Of a stretch of DNA of 64,000 bases, positions 21,171-33,964 are shown in pieces. Origin of the DNA: Nageia nagi (lineage: Eukaryota; Pinophyta). The translations under genes and the position numbers were made by a program. The stretch is from positions 77,934,001 through 77,998,000 of the forward strand of contig JBITNC010000001.1 of the NCBI GenBank assembly GCA_050084985.1, written 5' to 3'. The notes under the pieces were generated by a model, which was given only the letters and a program-made list of their open reading frames with translations, was not told the origin of the DNA and did no database searches. The stretch's first letter is position 1. Each line of letters opens with the position of its first letter.

Positions 21171-24100
21171 TCTATTTGCTCGCTGATTTGTATAAGTCTT
21201 TCATTAGGAACTTATTTGCTATTATTTTTTAATGAATTCATGTTATGTGATATATTTTTAAGGGTGTGACATTGGTCTAAGAGGTGGTTATATAACCCAT
21301 ATTTTGTAAGGCCCACATTCATTTATTCTTTCTATTATTTTTGGTGTAAATGATCCTTTCTTATGATCCCTCTAATTGATACTTGTTAATCAGGTGAGTT
21401 ATGTATTCTATTACCTCTTCATATTCCAAGGTGAGGAAATATTATTTTTCTATATCATCCATTATTTTGAACTTGATATTTATTTCTTCTTATGTTAAAT
21501 ATGGGAGTTGTAAATTTTTCTAAATAAGTTCTAACTCTTTTTTTTTTTTGATAAGTTTACCAATTTCTTCCTCATGATAACATCTTGATGTTGACCATAT
21601 CTCTTGTCCCATTATTATATATGAGGTTATTTTTGATTTTCCTCTTCTTGATCTAATTTATTTTCCTATGATTGATCTTGTCATCATTAAATTTTTCCAA
21701 TAAATATATAATATCTCTATATAACTCATATGTGTTATAATTAGTAATAGTACCTAGCATCCAACTTGTTGTGTAAGATAACAATGCCCAACAATAAGCT
21801 ACATTTACAACTATAATGGAATAAAAATATAGCTATAATAAAGAGATAGTACATAACAATGATTAGTAGTACAAGTGTACTATAGAAGTACAATAAAAAG
21901 TAAAACAATAAATGGTAAATGGTAAAAGGTAAATGGTAAATGATGAAAGGTTAATGGTGAAAGTAAGTAATGGTAAGTGGAATAAACATCCATGGGTAAT
22001 ATATAGAAGATATATGTTCTATAATTATCCATAGGATTATATGGCACAATGACATTTGATGATGTGGAAGTAGTTGTTGATATTTAAAAGGGGTTTCTAG
22101 AAAAGGGTTATGTGGCAAAATATCTATGTGGCATCTCATGGATATTTCTGAAAATGGTTTGGATATTTCTAGAGATGGAGATATAATGTATTTTAAAATT
22201 CAAGTTGTAGAGAAATCTAGATATCTTCTCTAGACTACAAATACAGAAGTGCTATGGGTATATAAGGCAAGTTGAGCACAAGTCTAGTACAAAGTCTAGA
22301 GCAAGTATAGGGGGAGTCAGGTGCAAGTCAAGTTGAGTTGAAGTTGTAAGTTGTGAAGAAGTTTATATATGTATGATGATTATTTAGTCTTAGTTTCATA
22401 ACTGTTTCAAGTATTGTATTTTGCTTATGATTATCCAAGTGAAGATAAGGTTGGCATTCTGTTGTAGAAGGCTCTCTTTATGAAGTTGTGATAGTGGTTG
22501 TGTTGGATTGGTTGTTGAGTTGAGCAAGTGGTGGTGCTCCTCATAGGATACCCAAGTCCATTGCTATCATCATGATGAGAGTTTATTACCATTGTATTTT
22601 AACTCTTGTTATATTTGTATCTTCACTTTCATCAATAATATCATATCATTGTTCCATTATCGTGTTGGTCATAGTGTCTAAATTGCATAAACATTAAGTA
22701 AAGTAGCACATCAAGATGAAAATTATTTATATTATAGTTATTTTTGTTCTGAAATAGTTGATAATCCTCTTGAATAAATAATACCCCTATAATTATTTAT
22801 TCATGTTATTGGTTTCTTATTTTGAATAACTTCCTTATTTATTGATAGCTCCATATTGGGTTGTTGATGCTCTTCAATATTCTCCTTGTTAGCAATGTAT
22901 TTATCCTTATTTTTAATGATTTAACTCATACTCTCTTCAAATATGTCACTAAAATATAATTATTTTGGGTGTTAAAATTGTTGTAATGCACTATCTTGTA
23001 CTAGGAAATATTTGATTCTTCTTTGGCATGGTCTAATATTCATCTCATTTTTGTATTTGTTGCAACTTAGTCAAGGTATAAGTGATATTTCATAAATTTA
23101 ATTTTCCTTTATTTTGTAAATTTTGGATCACTATTAAAGACCTTTTTAGAATATATCTTCTATTTATTAGTATGATCTTTTACATGGATCTCAATAATCC
23201 CAATTATAGTTTTGGATTAGTTACAACTTGGATAAGTGATTCAGGATTACTTCTTAATGTATGCATAATAACAAGTTGTTATAATATAATTAGCTCTTTA
23301 ATTATATATTTTGTTTGAATCTAAATTCATTCTTATTAAAAGGACACCATTTTCAATCCCATTTATTCATCACTTATTTAGCTTTCTTGATCAATAATTT
23401 ATTTCGTGTATTTTGTGGTAGATTTTGGTCCTCCTTTAATATCAAATTTGATGTTTGTAGGATATGATACATCATTGAGGCTATGAAATTTCTCTATAAA
23501 TCTTTAATATTTCTTATATTGATGGTTTTTTTAATGATATTTTATTGAACCTCCTTTCTTGTTGTTGTTATAGGGTTTCTTTCTTTTCCATTTGACCTCT
23601 CTTTTTCATAAGAGTTGAAGGGCTTCAGGAATTATTAGTATCTCCATAATGTATATTTGCATTTTGATAATTATAAATATGAAAATATTTTGAGCATAAA
23701 AGGTAAATAAAGTATACAATATTTTTAATATTTACATACAATGTTATGACCTTAAAAACATATAACATTTATTAATGTGAATAGTATCAAACATGTAATA
23801 TATCAATAACAATAATAACATTGAAATGATCTACTAGTAATAATATATTATTGATATATTTAGAATCCCTATCAAGAGTAGGGATAAGAGATTAACAAGC
23901 CTATGTACTCACATGTGAATATGGATCACACACCAATAAAAAGTCATGCAAGTTAACAAATGAGATACTACAATGATATCACTATAGTATAACCTAATGA
24001 GGTAACTAGATGTCATACTCATGATGTTCCCAAAAACTAGATATATGATGTCACAAGGGAATTAAATAATTGGATCTCATCAAGTTACTAATCAACAACT

Positions 24101-24639
24101 ACTATAGTATTATACCTATTCTAGATAACAATGCAAAAATAGAAAGTAATAAGTAACTTAACTAATTAGATAAAATCTTAATATTACTAGCGATGCTGAT
24201 AAACACCTTGAGGTATTAGGAATTAGATATCAAGATAAGTATTTAATCTATGTCCATTGTCTATTCCATGTGTAGATATTTATAGTAAGGAATTCTTCTT
24301 TTCTATGATGTTGACCATCCAATGATGTCATGAGGGTTCCTACATAATAAACAATATGAGATAGTATCATGTTGGCTTAATATATTAGTAATATAAAGTA
24401 CACATGCCATTAATGAAATATATGAAACATGGTTAATTTTTAGGTGTTAATAGTAACACTTATTATTATTTTTACAAAAAGGTATTTCCTTCAATAGTTT
24501 GAAATTTTTTGATTCATGAACATGAGTTGCCATAATATTTATAATATTTCCATTGATTTCTCAATAGTTGAAATATTTCATGGATAATTTCAAAGTTTGA
24601 TCTTTAATTCTTTGTCTGCTTTTTACTTTAATCAAGTCA
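21171..24639. other. Decayed AT-rich DNA, no gene recognised
   Basis: No recognisable protein was found. A run of AATGGTAAATGGTAAA-type short repeats lies at about 21910-21960. At 22200-22690 the plus strand has the look of an LTR or promoter end (TATATAAGG at about 22257, then T-rich DNA with AATAATATCATATC), without a detectable partner. A minus-strand reading near 23560-23640 is highly charged (Lys/Arg/Gln) and could be the tail of the gag relic that follows. Confidence 0.35.
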
Positions 24640-25210
24640 TTATTTTATTTTTTATAATAACATTTTCATTTCATTCAATTGATCATTATTTACATTTGTG
24701 ATTGATTGCAAATTTGAAATATTTGGAGTGTTGAAAAAAGAAACTTATGAAAAATAATCAATATTTGTAATTGGAAAATATAATTATTGATTCATGAATG
24801 TATTGATTGGTTGCACATAATTACTTGGATATGGAAAATTCATCATGTTATTTGAAAGGGTATGACTTTTTCATTGGAAAACATTATGAATTGTTATTTA
24901 TCATTGAATACTGAGCATAAGTATGAGGCTTAGAATAATTAAAAATTAAATTAGAATTCATAACTTGAGGCATCATTTGTGATTCAATTAAACTTGACTC
25001 TTCAAATTCTTATGCCAATGTTGTTGAATTTTGAGTTCTTCTAGAACTTATGAGTGTAGAAATAATTAGATCCAATCTTTTGTAGTACAATTGAATTATT
25101 ACCTCTTCATTGATCATATATGTATCCACCAATTTTGAATGTAACTTTTGAAACTTAGTATTAAAGAAATTGATTGCTTCATTAATCTCTCTCTTAACAA
25201 ATGTTAACTG
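24640..25210 (-). pseudogene. Second gypsy gag fragment
   Basis: The minus strand reads VKREINEAINFFNTKFQKLH, then KLVDTYMINEEVIIQLYYKR, then LDLIISTLISSRRTQNSTTL, then EFEESSLIESQMM. This follows the C-terminal half of gypsy gag (F..RF..L...K........Y...L...I...L...TL.EAF.EA..IE..M). A stop falls in the middle and later frames break up. No zinc knuckle, protease or RT is visible nearby. Confidence 0.65.
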
Positions 25211-27166
25211 ATAATAAAAAATAAACTATCCATATTCAAGTCAAATATATAAGTTATATATTTGAAATATTATTAGTACCTTTCTTATTCATCCAAAGTT
25301 AGAGAAAATACCTTACAAGCTACATATTCATGTCGAATTTGAAATATTATTAATACCTATTTGTAAAAACATATATGTTTCTCAATTTTCATTAAGATAT
25401 CATTTTAAAATATAAGAATATACTTACTTATGCCTTTGGGTATATCATTTATTTATCTAGTAAAATTGAGTGAGCTACTTCCATGTAACCATGTAATTGT
25501 TACCATGCCTATAATTTAAAAAAAAGGATTGTTATAAATGCTAGTAAATGAAATCTTATTTTTATAAATTTATTTTGATTTGGATAATTTATTTGGACTA
25601 CATAAAAAATTATCAAAGTCACTAAACTAAATATATCTTCTAGGAATTTAGATGTATCTTGAGTTAATCCCTTTAGAATAATATTATGAAGATTAGTAGA
25701 CTTTGACCTAGTCATAATTCTCTATACAACTTGATAAAAAGAGCTTCAATCTTGAAATTTGAAAATTAAACTTCAAGGATATCCTTCTATATCAATTATA
25801 TTATTGGTTATTTATTTCCACCATTAATCTATGTTGCATTATTTAAAGCATGAGAAAGACTAACAACATGCAAATGAGAAGGTAGTACTCTTCTTCTCCT
25901 TAAAGGACTAGTTACCCTAAGGTTAAGATAAAAAATATTATTAATAAGATCAAAAGAAAAAGGATTTAATGATTTAAAATAAATTTAGACATATTGGTGG
26001 AAAGCATTCATAGGGTGAATGTAAATTATCTCCATAAATACAAGGAATCACAAGTATAAATCAAATTTGATATCAAATCCTTTCTAATCTCAATGATTTT
26101 TATCTTCAAAGAATGAAATTTAACTAGGATTCATGTAGTAAAGAAAATAAAATCCATTTTAACATGGTTTCAAAAAAAAATCAAAGAGATGTAGAGATAA
26201 ATATGTTAAATAAAAATACAATCCATGCATTGTCTAAGATCACTCTTTCACATTTTGTAGGAAGTTTAAACTTGGTTGTACTAGTATCAAAATAAAGTTG
26301 AATTAACATAGTTTCAACATAAGAGGATACACAAAGTGAGTTGATTATGAAGAATCACAATTGCTTAAAGGTTATAAAATAATATAAAAATAAAGAAAAC
26401 CCAAAAATGATATAAGTGCAATCTATCTTATAAGTGATATACAAATGGTATCAACTCAAAATACATTGGTTTGGAATTACAACATATATAAATTTGTACT
26501 TAACTTCAAATATTTACAATAGTTTTTTTTGAGAGGTATTAGTCCAAAATCAAAGAATAATGAAAAATACAATTCTTTATAACAATTGGGTTACCTATGA
26601 TGTATCATCCTATTTATGCTCCATTAACCTCCATCTAGTTACAAAACTAATTTAAATAAAAAATCCAATTTCCCTTCATTTCATTATCAATTTATTGAAG
26701 GAGAGCTATTTGGGATTCTCTTGGTTGTAACTTATTTAAAAAAATTAACAATCCTAAACATGCCCAAATGCCATTTTTGTAATGCTCATAAATTTTGTAT
26801 TGTAAATAAAATAGTCATGAAATTTTTATCAAGTTTTCTTGATTATGTCAAGTATATTTTCTAAAAATTTCAACCTTTAATTTTCTCTAAGTCATTCTCA
26901 ACATGTCCATCAATATATCCTCCAACATGAATTTTTATATCATTTTCAATTGTCAAAATTATAAAACTGCTATTGTACTCTTGGTAATCTAATATACCAT
27001 TGGTACAAATTTAAGATTCTAATTTATCTTGAGATACTTTTGATAAGTTCATCAATATGGCTTTTGACTAGGATTTTCATCATTTTGAATTATGGGCTCT
27101 TGATTTTCATTTTCAACTTTGAAATAGTAATAGTCTATCATTTGACAAACTAAATAATATTATAAT
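25211..27166. other. Decayed AT-rich DNA
   Basis: No protein was recognised. The part at about 26700-27130 contains phrases such as ACCATTGGTAC, TTGATAAGTTCATCAATA and CTCCAACATGAATTTTTATATC. These resemble the terminal repeats of the element at 12201-14148, so it is probably a diverged copy of that family. Confidence 0.35.
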
Positions 27167-28592
27167 TAATAAGAGTTTCAAATATTGAATGGTTTGTATT
27201 GCTATCATGTGTATTTATATAGGATTTTAATTTACAAGTATATAACACACAATCTAAACAAGGGGAGAACATAATAAACTAGTTAATAAGACATGTCATG
27301 ACTAAGTGTGAGAGTATCCAATAACTAACCTAGCTTAAAGATAGGTGAGAAATACGTTCACAATTATTACATAGACCTTTAATATATGGTATAGTATAAG
27401 ATTAATTAATCCTTATCATTGCTCCAAACAAAAAAGGCTTTGGACCCCAAATCTTAAGAGAAGAAGTTGAGAAGAAATCCCATAAAAAGATGAAGAAGTT
27501 GAAACTTGATATCGATGAAAATCTAAATCTAAATAAAGAAACAATGTAGGATAACAAAAAATGTTACTATAAAATTTATAAAAATTTGACTTTGATTGTT
27601 ATTTCCCAAATAGTATTTGCATGGAAGTTAAATGACTGAAGGGCCATGATAGGTCATAACTACAATTAGGTCCATGCTAGGAGGAGGATATGCTTATGGT
27701 TGGGGGATGTTATGAATCATTTCAATAATATGCACATAGATCATGGGATACAAATGACCAATTTAAAAATTAGAATGATGTCTCCATAACAACAACATTA
27801 TATTGAAAAGTGAGCATAAGGAAATATGAATATAATAGATTTACAATTATAAAACACATAGGATGTGTAGATCATGGTAGATTTGATGTTATATCCAAAA
27901 TGAAATACAACAAAAATAAATATCGATAATATAATATGGCATAACCTTGAATGGGAAATGATATCAGATCCTCTACAAAATAGCTAAGGGATTACTTATA
28001 GCTTATCAATCCTCATTATAATGAGTACACTATTCAATATTCTTAGAGTAATTGGTGCAAGTATAAATTTAATCAAATCATTTTAAAATGCTAATTTCAA
28101 TCCCTACATAGAAAACATGATAGTTTCAATCCCCACAAGCTAAATAATATTAAGGAACGGGAGATCAAAGGATAATCCATTCCATGTATCTTCAAAATTT
28201 TCCAAATATGAAATGAATATATAAGAAAAAATATGGAGTGGGAGGGGATATTGGCACAAATACAATCCCCCTTTAAATTTTCCAAACCAAATCTAAGTTA
28301 AAAGCAATGTTATAGACTTGAACGAACTTTAATACTAATGATAAGGGTTTCAAATACTGAATGGTTTTTATTGATACTATGCACCTTTAATTAAGATTTT
28401 AATTTATAAATATAATACAAAAAATAATATGAACAAAGGGGAGAACATGAAAAACTAGTCAACAAGGCATCTCATGAATAAATATGAGAATATATAATAA
28501 CAAACCTAGCCTAAAGATAGGTGAGAAATACATTCACCCTTATTACATAGACCATTAGGATATGATATAATGTAAGATTATTTGATCCTTAA
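27167..28592 (-). mobile_element. Small non-autonomous LTR-like element (TRIM-like)
   Basis: Direct repeats of about 250 bp at 27167-27415 and 28339-28592 share GTTTCAAATANTGAATGG, AAGGGGAGAACATNA, CTAGTNAANAAG, TAAAGATAGGTGAGAAATACNTTCAC and TTACATAGACC. The 0.9 kb between them has no protein. A TATATAAAT box on the minus strand of the left copy (about 27216-27224) suggests minus-strand orientation. The structure resembles TRIM elements, although the repeats are older and the primer site, polypurine tract and target duplication could not be fixed. Confidence 0.6.
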
Positions 28593-29110
28593 AAACATAT
28601 GTATTTCAAAATTTTAACACTTGTAAAGATGATCAATTAACATTAATTTTATTTAATAATATATATCTTTAAAGATTTACATTTAAATACTAATCTTTGC
28701 CATCACTTGCAAAAAAATATGAATCAAATATTGGCATCAATATTTAGAAAAATGATTTAACATTTCAATATTTTTATAGATCAAATACTACAAAGCTCAA
28801 ATATCAAGTAAAAAATGCTCCAAGCCCTAACGAAATGCTTTAGAACATATAAATAATATGATAGTATAAGAGTATAATGCTTCAAAGATTGATAAAATCA
28901 CCACATTTAACTAGCTTAAAGTGCCAATTATTATATATGGTTTGAATGGTATTAAAGAGAGATTTACAAAAGCAAATAAAAAACTTAAAATTGATTAATA
29001 AATCTTTAAAAATTTGCATTTGAGGTCACGTTGCAAGAATCAACCTAACATGGAATCTAAATTAAAATGATGATTTCATCATAATTAAACTTTTGTAAAG
29101 CATATCATAT
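28593..29110. other. AT-rich DNA, no feature seen
   Basis: Very AT-rich, with no protein or repeat boundaries recognised. Confidence 0.5.
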
Positions 29111-29900
29111 TAGATATTAATGAAAATTTATTGATAATATATTTTAATAGTATAAATATCACCATAAATAGATTTGTAAAAATATGATGATTCATGTTTG
29201 AATTTGGGATCATGAGTTTGCATTATTCCAAGGTCAAGTGTCATAAAAATGTGGTAAATAAAAGTGATTCCAAAATAAATGTATGGAGTGTTATATAAAA
29301 CTATAAAGATATTGGAATGAAATTTCCTATATAGAATTTCCATATTTAAAAAAAATAAAATTTGGCAATTTATGGTAAACTTAAATTAATAGTTTGGAGT
29401 AAAACTAGGTCAACTAAGTAAAGTGTTACAAAAAATTTGTAATAGTGGTGAATCTCACATAAAGTATAAACATTATATATCATTGTAAAGGTATCAAAAA
29501 TATATTTACAATGGTATAAAATTTACCATATTTTAATTTTTTTATGGTTTGTGGCAAATTGAAATCTATAATTTATAGTGAAATTGGGTAAACTATGTCA
29601 TATATTGTAAAAAAATATGGTAAATAGTGGCAAATCTCACACAAAGTATAAAGTGTTATATATCATTAGAAATATATTAAAAATATATTTCTAGTGGTAT
29701 AAGAATCACCATATTTGGATTAATAAAACTTTAATAATTTGTGGCAAAATAAGACCACGTTACTAAGAGTTTCACAACAAAATACTTGACAAAGAAAGGG
29801 TTAATGGTAATTTTTAAACAAAGTGCAGAGTATTATATATTATTGTAAACATATTGAAAAGATAATTACAATAGTATATAGAAATTAGTCCAAGATGAAT
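29111..29900. repeat. Degenerate tandem repeat of about 180-200 bp, four units
   Basis: Successive units share phrases such as GTGGTAAATAGTGGCAAATCTCA, AAAGTATAAAGTGTTATATATCATT and GGTATAAAATTTACCATATTT. The cores recur near 29290, 29460, 29650 and 29830. The array lies just downstream of the last visible splice donor of the dioxygenase gene, so if that gene has a long final intron the array is inside it. Confidence 0.6.
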
Positions 29901-30307
29901 GTGCAAAAATAAAAAATAATAATATTACATGCACCAAATTAAGGTAATACAATGAAACCCTAATTTAAAAAATTGAGAGAATCATATTAACAAACCATAC
30001 ATGTTAAATATAGTATAACATGGTAAAACCCTTTGGATAACCCAAAGGAAAACATATGTAGCCTAATAAGATATCCTAGATTTCATTTCCTTTAATCAAT
30101 AATGCAATGCAATGTAGCCAAAGCTTTGTTATTAAAATCACCAAGTACCTAATACTACAATAATTCTCCTAATAATTTCTTCAACATGTAAAATAACTAG
30201 CTTTGATATAACCTCTTATATATCAAAAAACGCTGAGAGATATCATATAGCTTTGAAAAATATTATATAATAATTATATAGTTATATCTGAGATGAGTTT
30301 GACTTAC

Positions 30308-31336
30308 CTCTAGATGATCACCAATGTTTACAACAAAGGAGCCAGGGAAGGGTTTGATTGGTTTCCATTTTCCGTTGAGTTGAACTTGTAAACCTCCCAC
30401 TCCGTCTTGTAGAAGAATAGTGATGCATCCATAATCTGAATGAGGAGGAATACCAAGAGTAAGGTCAAGTTCAGGACATGGAGGATAACAGTTGACAATC
30501 ATTATTTGAGTACCATCTTCAAACTCTTTTTTCATATATTGTGGTGGCAGTGAAAGGGTCTCCATTATAGCCTCCATGAGCTTTCCTGCTAACAATCTTA
30601 CTTTCTCAGCATAGGATGCTACAATATCCCTGAAACCATAAACAAAATTTGTAAACATTCAGAGCCCAAGTTTCTGTTTAAGTGGATTCTGATGTATAAG
30701 TAAGTTGAGCATTGATTGAGGTATAAAATTCACCTGTACTCTAAAGGATGTGAAGGCCATTGATGAATTACATTGGGAAGTGGATGGCAGTCCAGCTTCA
30801 GAAAATCCCTCCAACAAAAAATGCTATCTTTCACCTGATTAAAACTTATCCCATAGCGCACTAGCTTAGTGAAATCTTTGGACATATATTTTTTCTTATC
30901 TTCCATCGGTAGGTCGAAGAAAAGAGATGTTACTCTCACAACATTGCTCAGAAGCGACATGGAAATACCATGATTGACGACCTTCATTGAAAGAAAAAAA
31001 AACATGATTATACATTACATTCTAGATAATAATTGTAACAAGAATAGAAGAACGAAATTGTGAAAGGAAATACACCTGGAAAAACCCATAGTTGGCGCAT
31101 GCATGAGCAATGATGTCAAGTACTTGATCTCTGTGAGCTCCATCCCAATCAGAGAGGTCTATTACAGGAAAACATTGCTCATCATGGCAGATATCGGTGA
31201 AGCTTGGCCTCTCATCCTGAGGTAAAATATAACTGCTAGGCAATTTATGGATTCCCATATCAGCAAGGTGCTTAGCACTTTCGAATGAACTGATTTCTTC
31301 TTGTTCATCCTTTGAGATAGACTCCCAGGTGGCCAT
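30308..31336 (-). CDS. 2-oxoglutarate/Fe(II)-dependent dioxygenase, first three exons; last exon not found
   Basis: The minus strand encodes a plant DOXC-type dioxygenase of the kind that oxidises specialised metabolites or hormones; the substrate cannot be told. Exon 1 is 31336-31076 (87 codons from ATG, ending GFFQ), exon 2 is 30981-30734 (starting VVNHGI), and exon 3 is 30629-30308. Introns are 94 and 104 bp with GT-AG ends and phases that join without error. The N-terminal DIOX_N domain is complete. In the catalytic domain IVNCYPPCPE, the first iron ligands in HSDYG, and GSFVVNIGDHLE are present. A good donor (GAG|GTAAGT) follows at 30307. The final exon, expected to carry the second iron His and the Arg-x-Ser that grips 2-oxoglutarate, is not visible in the next 15 kb. 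The 278 residues seen compare with about 350 expected. It is either a gene with a very long last intron or a truncated copy. Confidence 0.88.
30630..30733 (-). other. Dioxygenase intron 2
   Basis: A 104-bp intron with a GTGAAT donor and TTTCAG acceptor on the minus strand. It splits an Arg codon (AG|G) in EYR-DIV and restores the frame exactly. Confidence 0.85.
30982..31075 (-). other. Dioxygenase intron 1
   Basis: A 94-bp phase-0 intron with a GTGTAT donor and a T-rich tract before TGAAG. It joins GFFQ to VVNHGI, the most conserved N-terminal motif of the family. Confidence 0.87.
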
Positions 31337-31360
31337 TCCACTTAAAATATATCTAGACTC

Positions 31361-31388
31361 TCAGGCGGCCATTCAGTCGGCTATATAA
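31361..31388 (-). promoter_or_regulatory. TATA box and duplicated start region of the dioxygenase gene
   Basis: On the minus strand ATTATATAG (31381-31388) is a good TATA box about 45 bases upstream of the ATG. Between them lies ATGGCCGCCTGA (31372-31361), a near copy of the true start ATGGCCACCTGG, 36 bases away and in the same frame, with GAGTCT following both. The upstream copy reads Met-Ala-Ala-stop. A start site 30 bases from the TATA box would fall between the two ATGs and leave the short frame out of the mRNA; an earlier start would include it. Confidence 0.6.
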
Positions 31389-33964
31389 TTTTAATTTTAA
31401 AAAAATCATTTTCCCGCCAATTGTTTAACGGATGGACTCACATGCGACATTTTGCTCCCCCACTTCACCCCCCATGCTGCAGCTGTAGAAACGCCTCTCG
31501 GCGTAATAATAATAATGGATAAATTTTTAATATTACTTAATTGGAAATTCCTCATACGTAATTGCAACTACTACTTATAGATATTGAAACATTTGTCTTA
31601 TGAACTCTAAGTTAATAGTGCCACTACTACAAGCATATGTCACTTGTTATGATACATGCTAACAAATATATACCATTAACCAACTCATATATACCACACT
31701 CTACCACATGCCATCAACAAGGAGTTCAATGCCAACTCAACTAGTTTGACTTAAGTCAACTAAGTGATACATATTTAGCTAATATATTATTTAATAGTAA
31801 ATAATAAATTAGCCTACATATAATAAAATATATAAGTATGTTTATTTTATTATCCTATATTATTATTTAATATATGCCACTAGTGGCATGGGGTGCTCTT
31901 GCCATTAATGATACTCATGTACAACACAATTGGTCCTATCCCTCCACTCTTATCTAGCTTGTCACCAATTGAGGCAATGAAATGCATGACAAGGATTATA
32001 ACCCCTTTCATGCTAATGATAGATGGGATCTACAACCCATTCCCTCTATTCAATGGTAGTATATGGATTATGAAGTGGTTACCAAGGGCTCCTCCCACGA
32101 GGCTTGATATTTGTTAGATAATTGTTTAACCATTTAGTTATGATAACTATTTTTTATTGATTTTATCATAATGATGGAATTTGATTTCTTAACACACAAT
32201 TAGGGTTAAAAATGATTTTTTATTTTCTTACCTGTGGTTAGGGTTAGTGTGAAAACATTAAGGGGTGTGCCATTATATTAATATAGGATAAGGTATTGTA
32301 TTATATATGTAATATATAATGTAATTACCTTTTTATTTATCTTATTTACCTAAGAACTATCACAATTGTGTTCACCTATTAATAGGTGAAATATATTACA
32401 CATATAACTCTAAGTTGGATTACATGTTCCACTAAGAGATCCCTAGAATTATAATAAATTATGGTGAACAATGACCTTGTCAATTAGTAATCTTGGATTT
32501 CATAAAACATATTCTAAAGAAAAATGATTAGTGTGGTAGCGATTTATAAATAAAGTATGGCAAATTAGATATCTATAGAAAGAAATTAAAATAAGATTTC
32601 CAACGGTGTACCACATGTAGTAAAATAATTTATGTAGAAAAATATATGGTCTCTCAAAGATAACATATTTTTTTAATACAAAATTTAGACTACACATAAA
32701 AAAACTATACACCAACTTTAAAAGAGATTTTATTTATAGTACATATTTTTTCATAGAATAGTAATCTTCAATTGACTCCATATTACTCAAACCAAATAAG
32801 AATTAACATCATATATACAAATTACATGACTAGAATAAAATATATAAATGATAAGATCAAGACCATTGTAAAAAAAAAAAAAAAAATCAAATTCTAAATT
32901 ATTTAAGCAAATATTCTCTTAAGGGTCCCCAAATTTGTGAAAATTTAGGGGTATGTTATTGGGGTACAACATCATCTAACTATATGATTATTTTATTGAT
33001 AAAATCTTTGAATTTAAAATCTATCACTTATTGAAGGGTTGCTTCAATATTTTTTTAATCTAAATAACTTTCTTTTGTACACAAATATGCCCCATACTGT
33101 AGTAAATATAATCTTTAATTGATCTTTATCACTTACCCAAATTTGATTATAGCCTAATTAACCCTCAAATAATGAGAATATTTCTGCATTATTTATTATT
33201 TGTAGGTTTTGATCTATTATTGGTATAGGGTAATTATTATTTAACCAAATCCAAATTTAGATTTCAAAAATCTATGCAAATTTTGACATTTTTAGTCTTC
33301 TTTCTATTTGGAATGATATTTGCAACCTATTAACCATCTTTTCTTATTAAGGAAAAAGTGGATAATAAGGGATTCAAAATCTTCCTTTTGATATGAGGTG
33401 GTCCTCAATTAGCATAAATTTTAACCCTAAACATATATGATAACTTAAATAAATATTTCTCAATAGGACAAGTTTCTTCCTCATAAGTGTTTCCTCATAC
33501 TGATTAATCTTGTAAGATAAATCACCTGACATTAATTGAATGAGTAGCTTGCCAAATAATTGAGAATGAGTTATCATACGATGATAATCTTTCTAAGGTT
33601 TGATACAAATTTTATATAATTGTGTGTACAATAAATTGAATCATATTTACCATTATAAGGTATTTCTTCCTTATAAATATTAACTCCTATTGATGGCTCA
33701 CATAAGAGAAATCATTTGATTCAACTTGAATGCTTAGCTTTATAAGTTGATGAATTTTGGATCCTCTACAATGATATGTCTCGCCTAGTTTCATTCACAT
33801 AGTACTAGTTTGATATAAGAATGTTTGTTCCATCTCAAGATGTTATCCTATACCACATGGTTGGCATAAGATATCATCTATGTTCACAATTCTAATTGTT
33901 GTTACTTGTTAAATTCATGAAAGGATATAATTCAATGAGAAAAAGAAAGATTATTATTAACAAC
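31389..33964. other. Intergenic DNA upstream of the dioxygenase gene
   Basis: The first 120 bases are moderately GC-rich (C runs at about 31455-31475, CTCTCGGCG at 31494-31502), as often seen upstream of genes. The rest is AT-rich. An open stretch at 31893-32117 is out of character in composition, but its translation matched nothing I recognise. An A run of 20 lies at about 32867-32886. Confidence 0.4.

Noticed and set aside
31893-32117. Possible small gene of 74 codons
   Set aside because: No family recognised, no supporting context, and no conserved motif in either strand.
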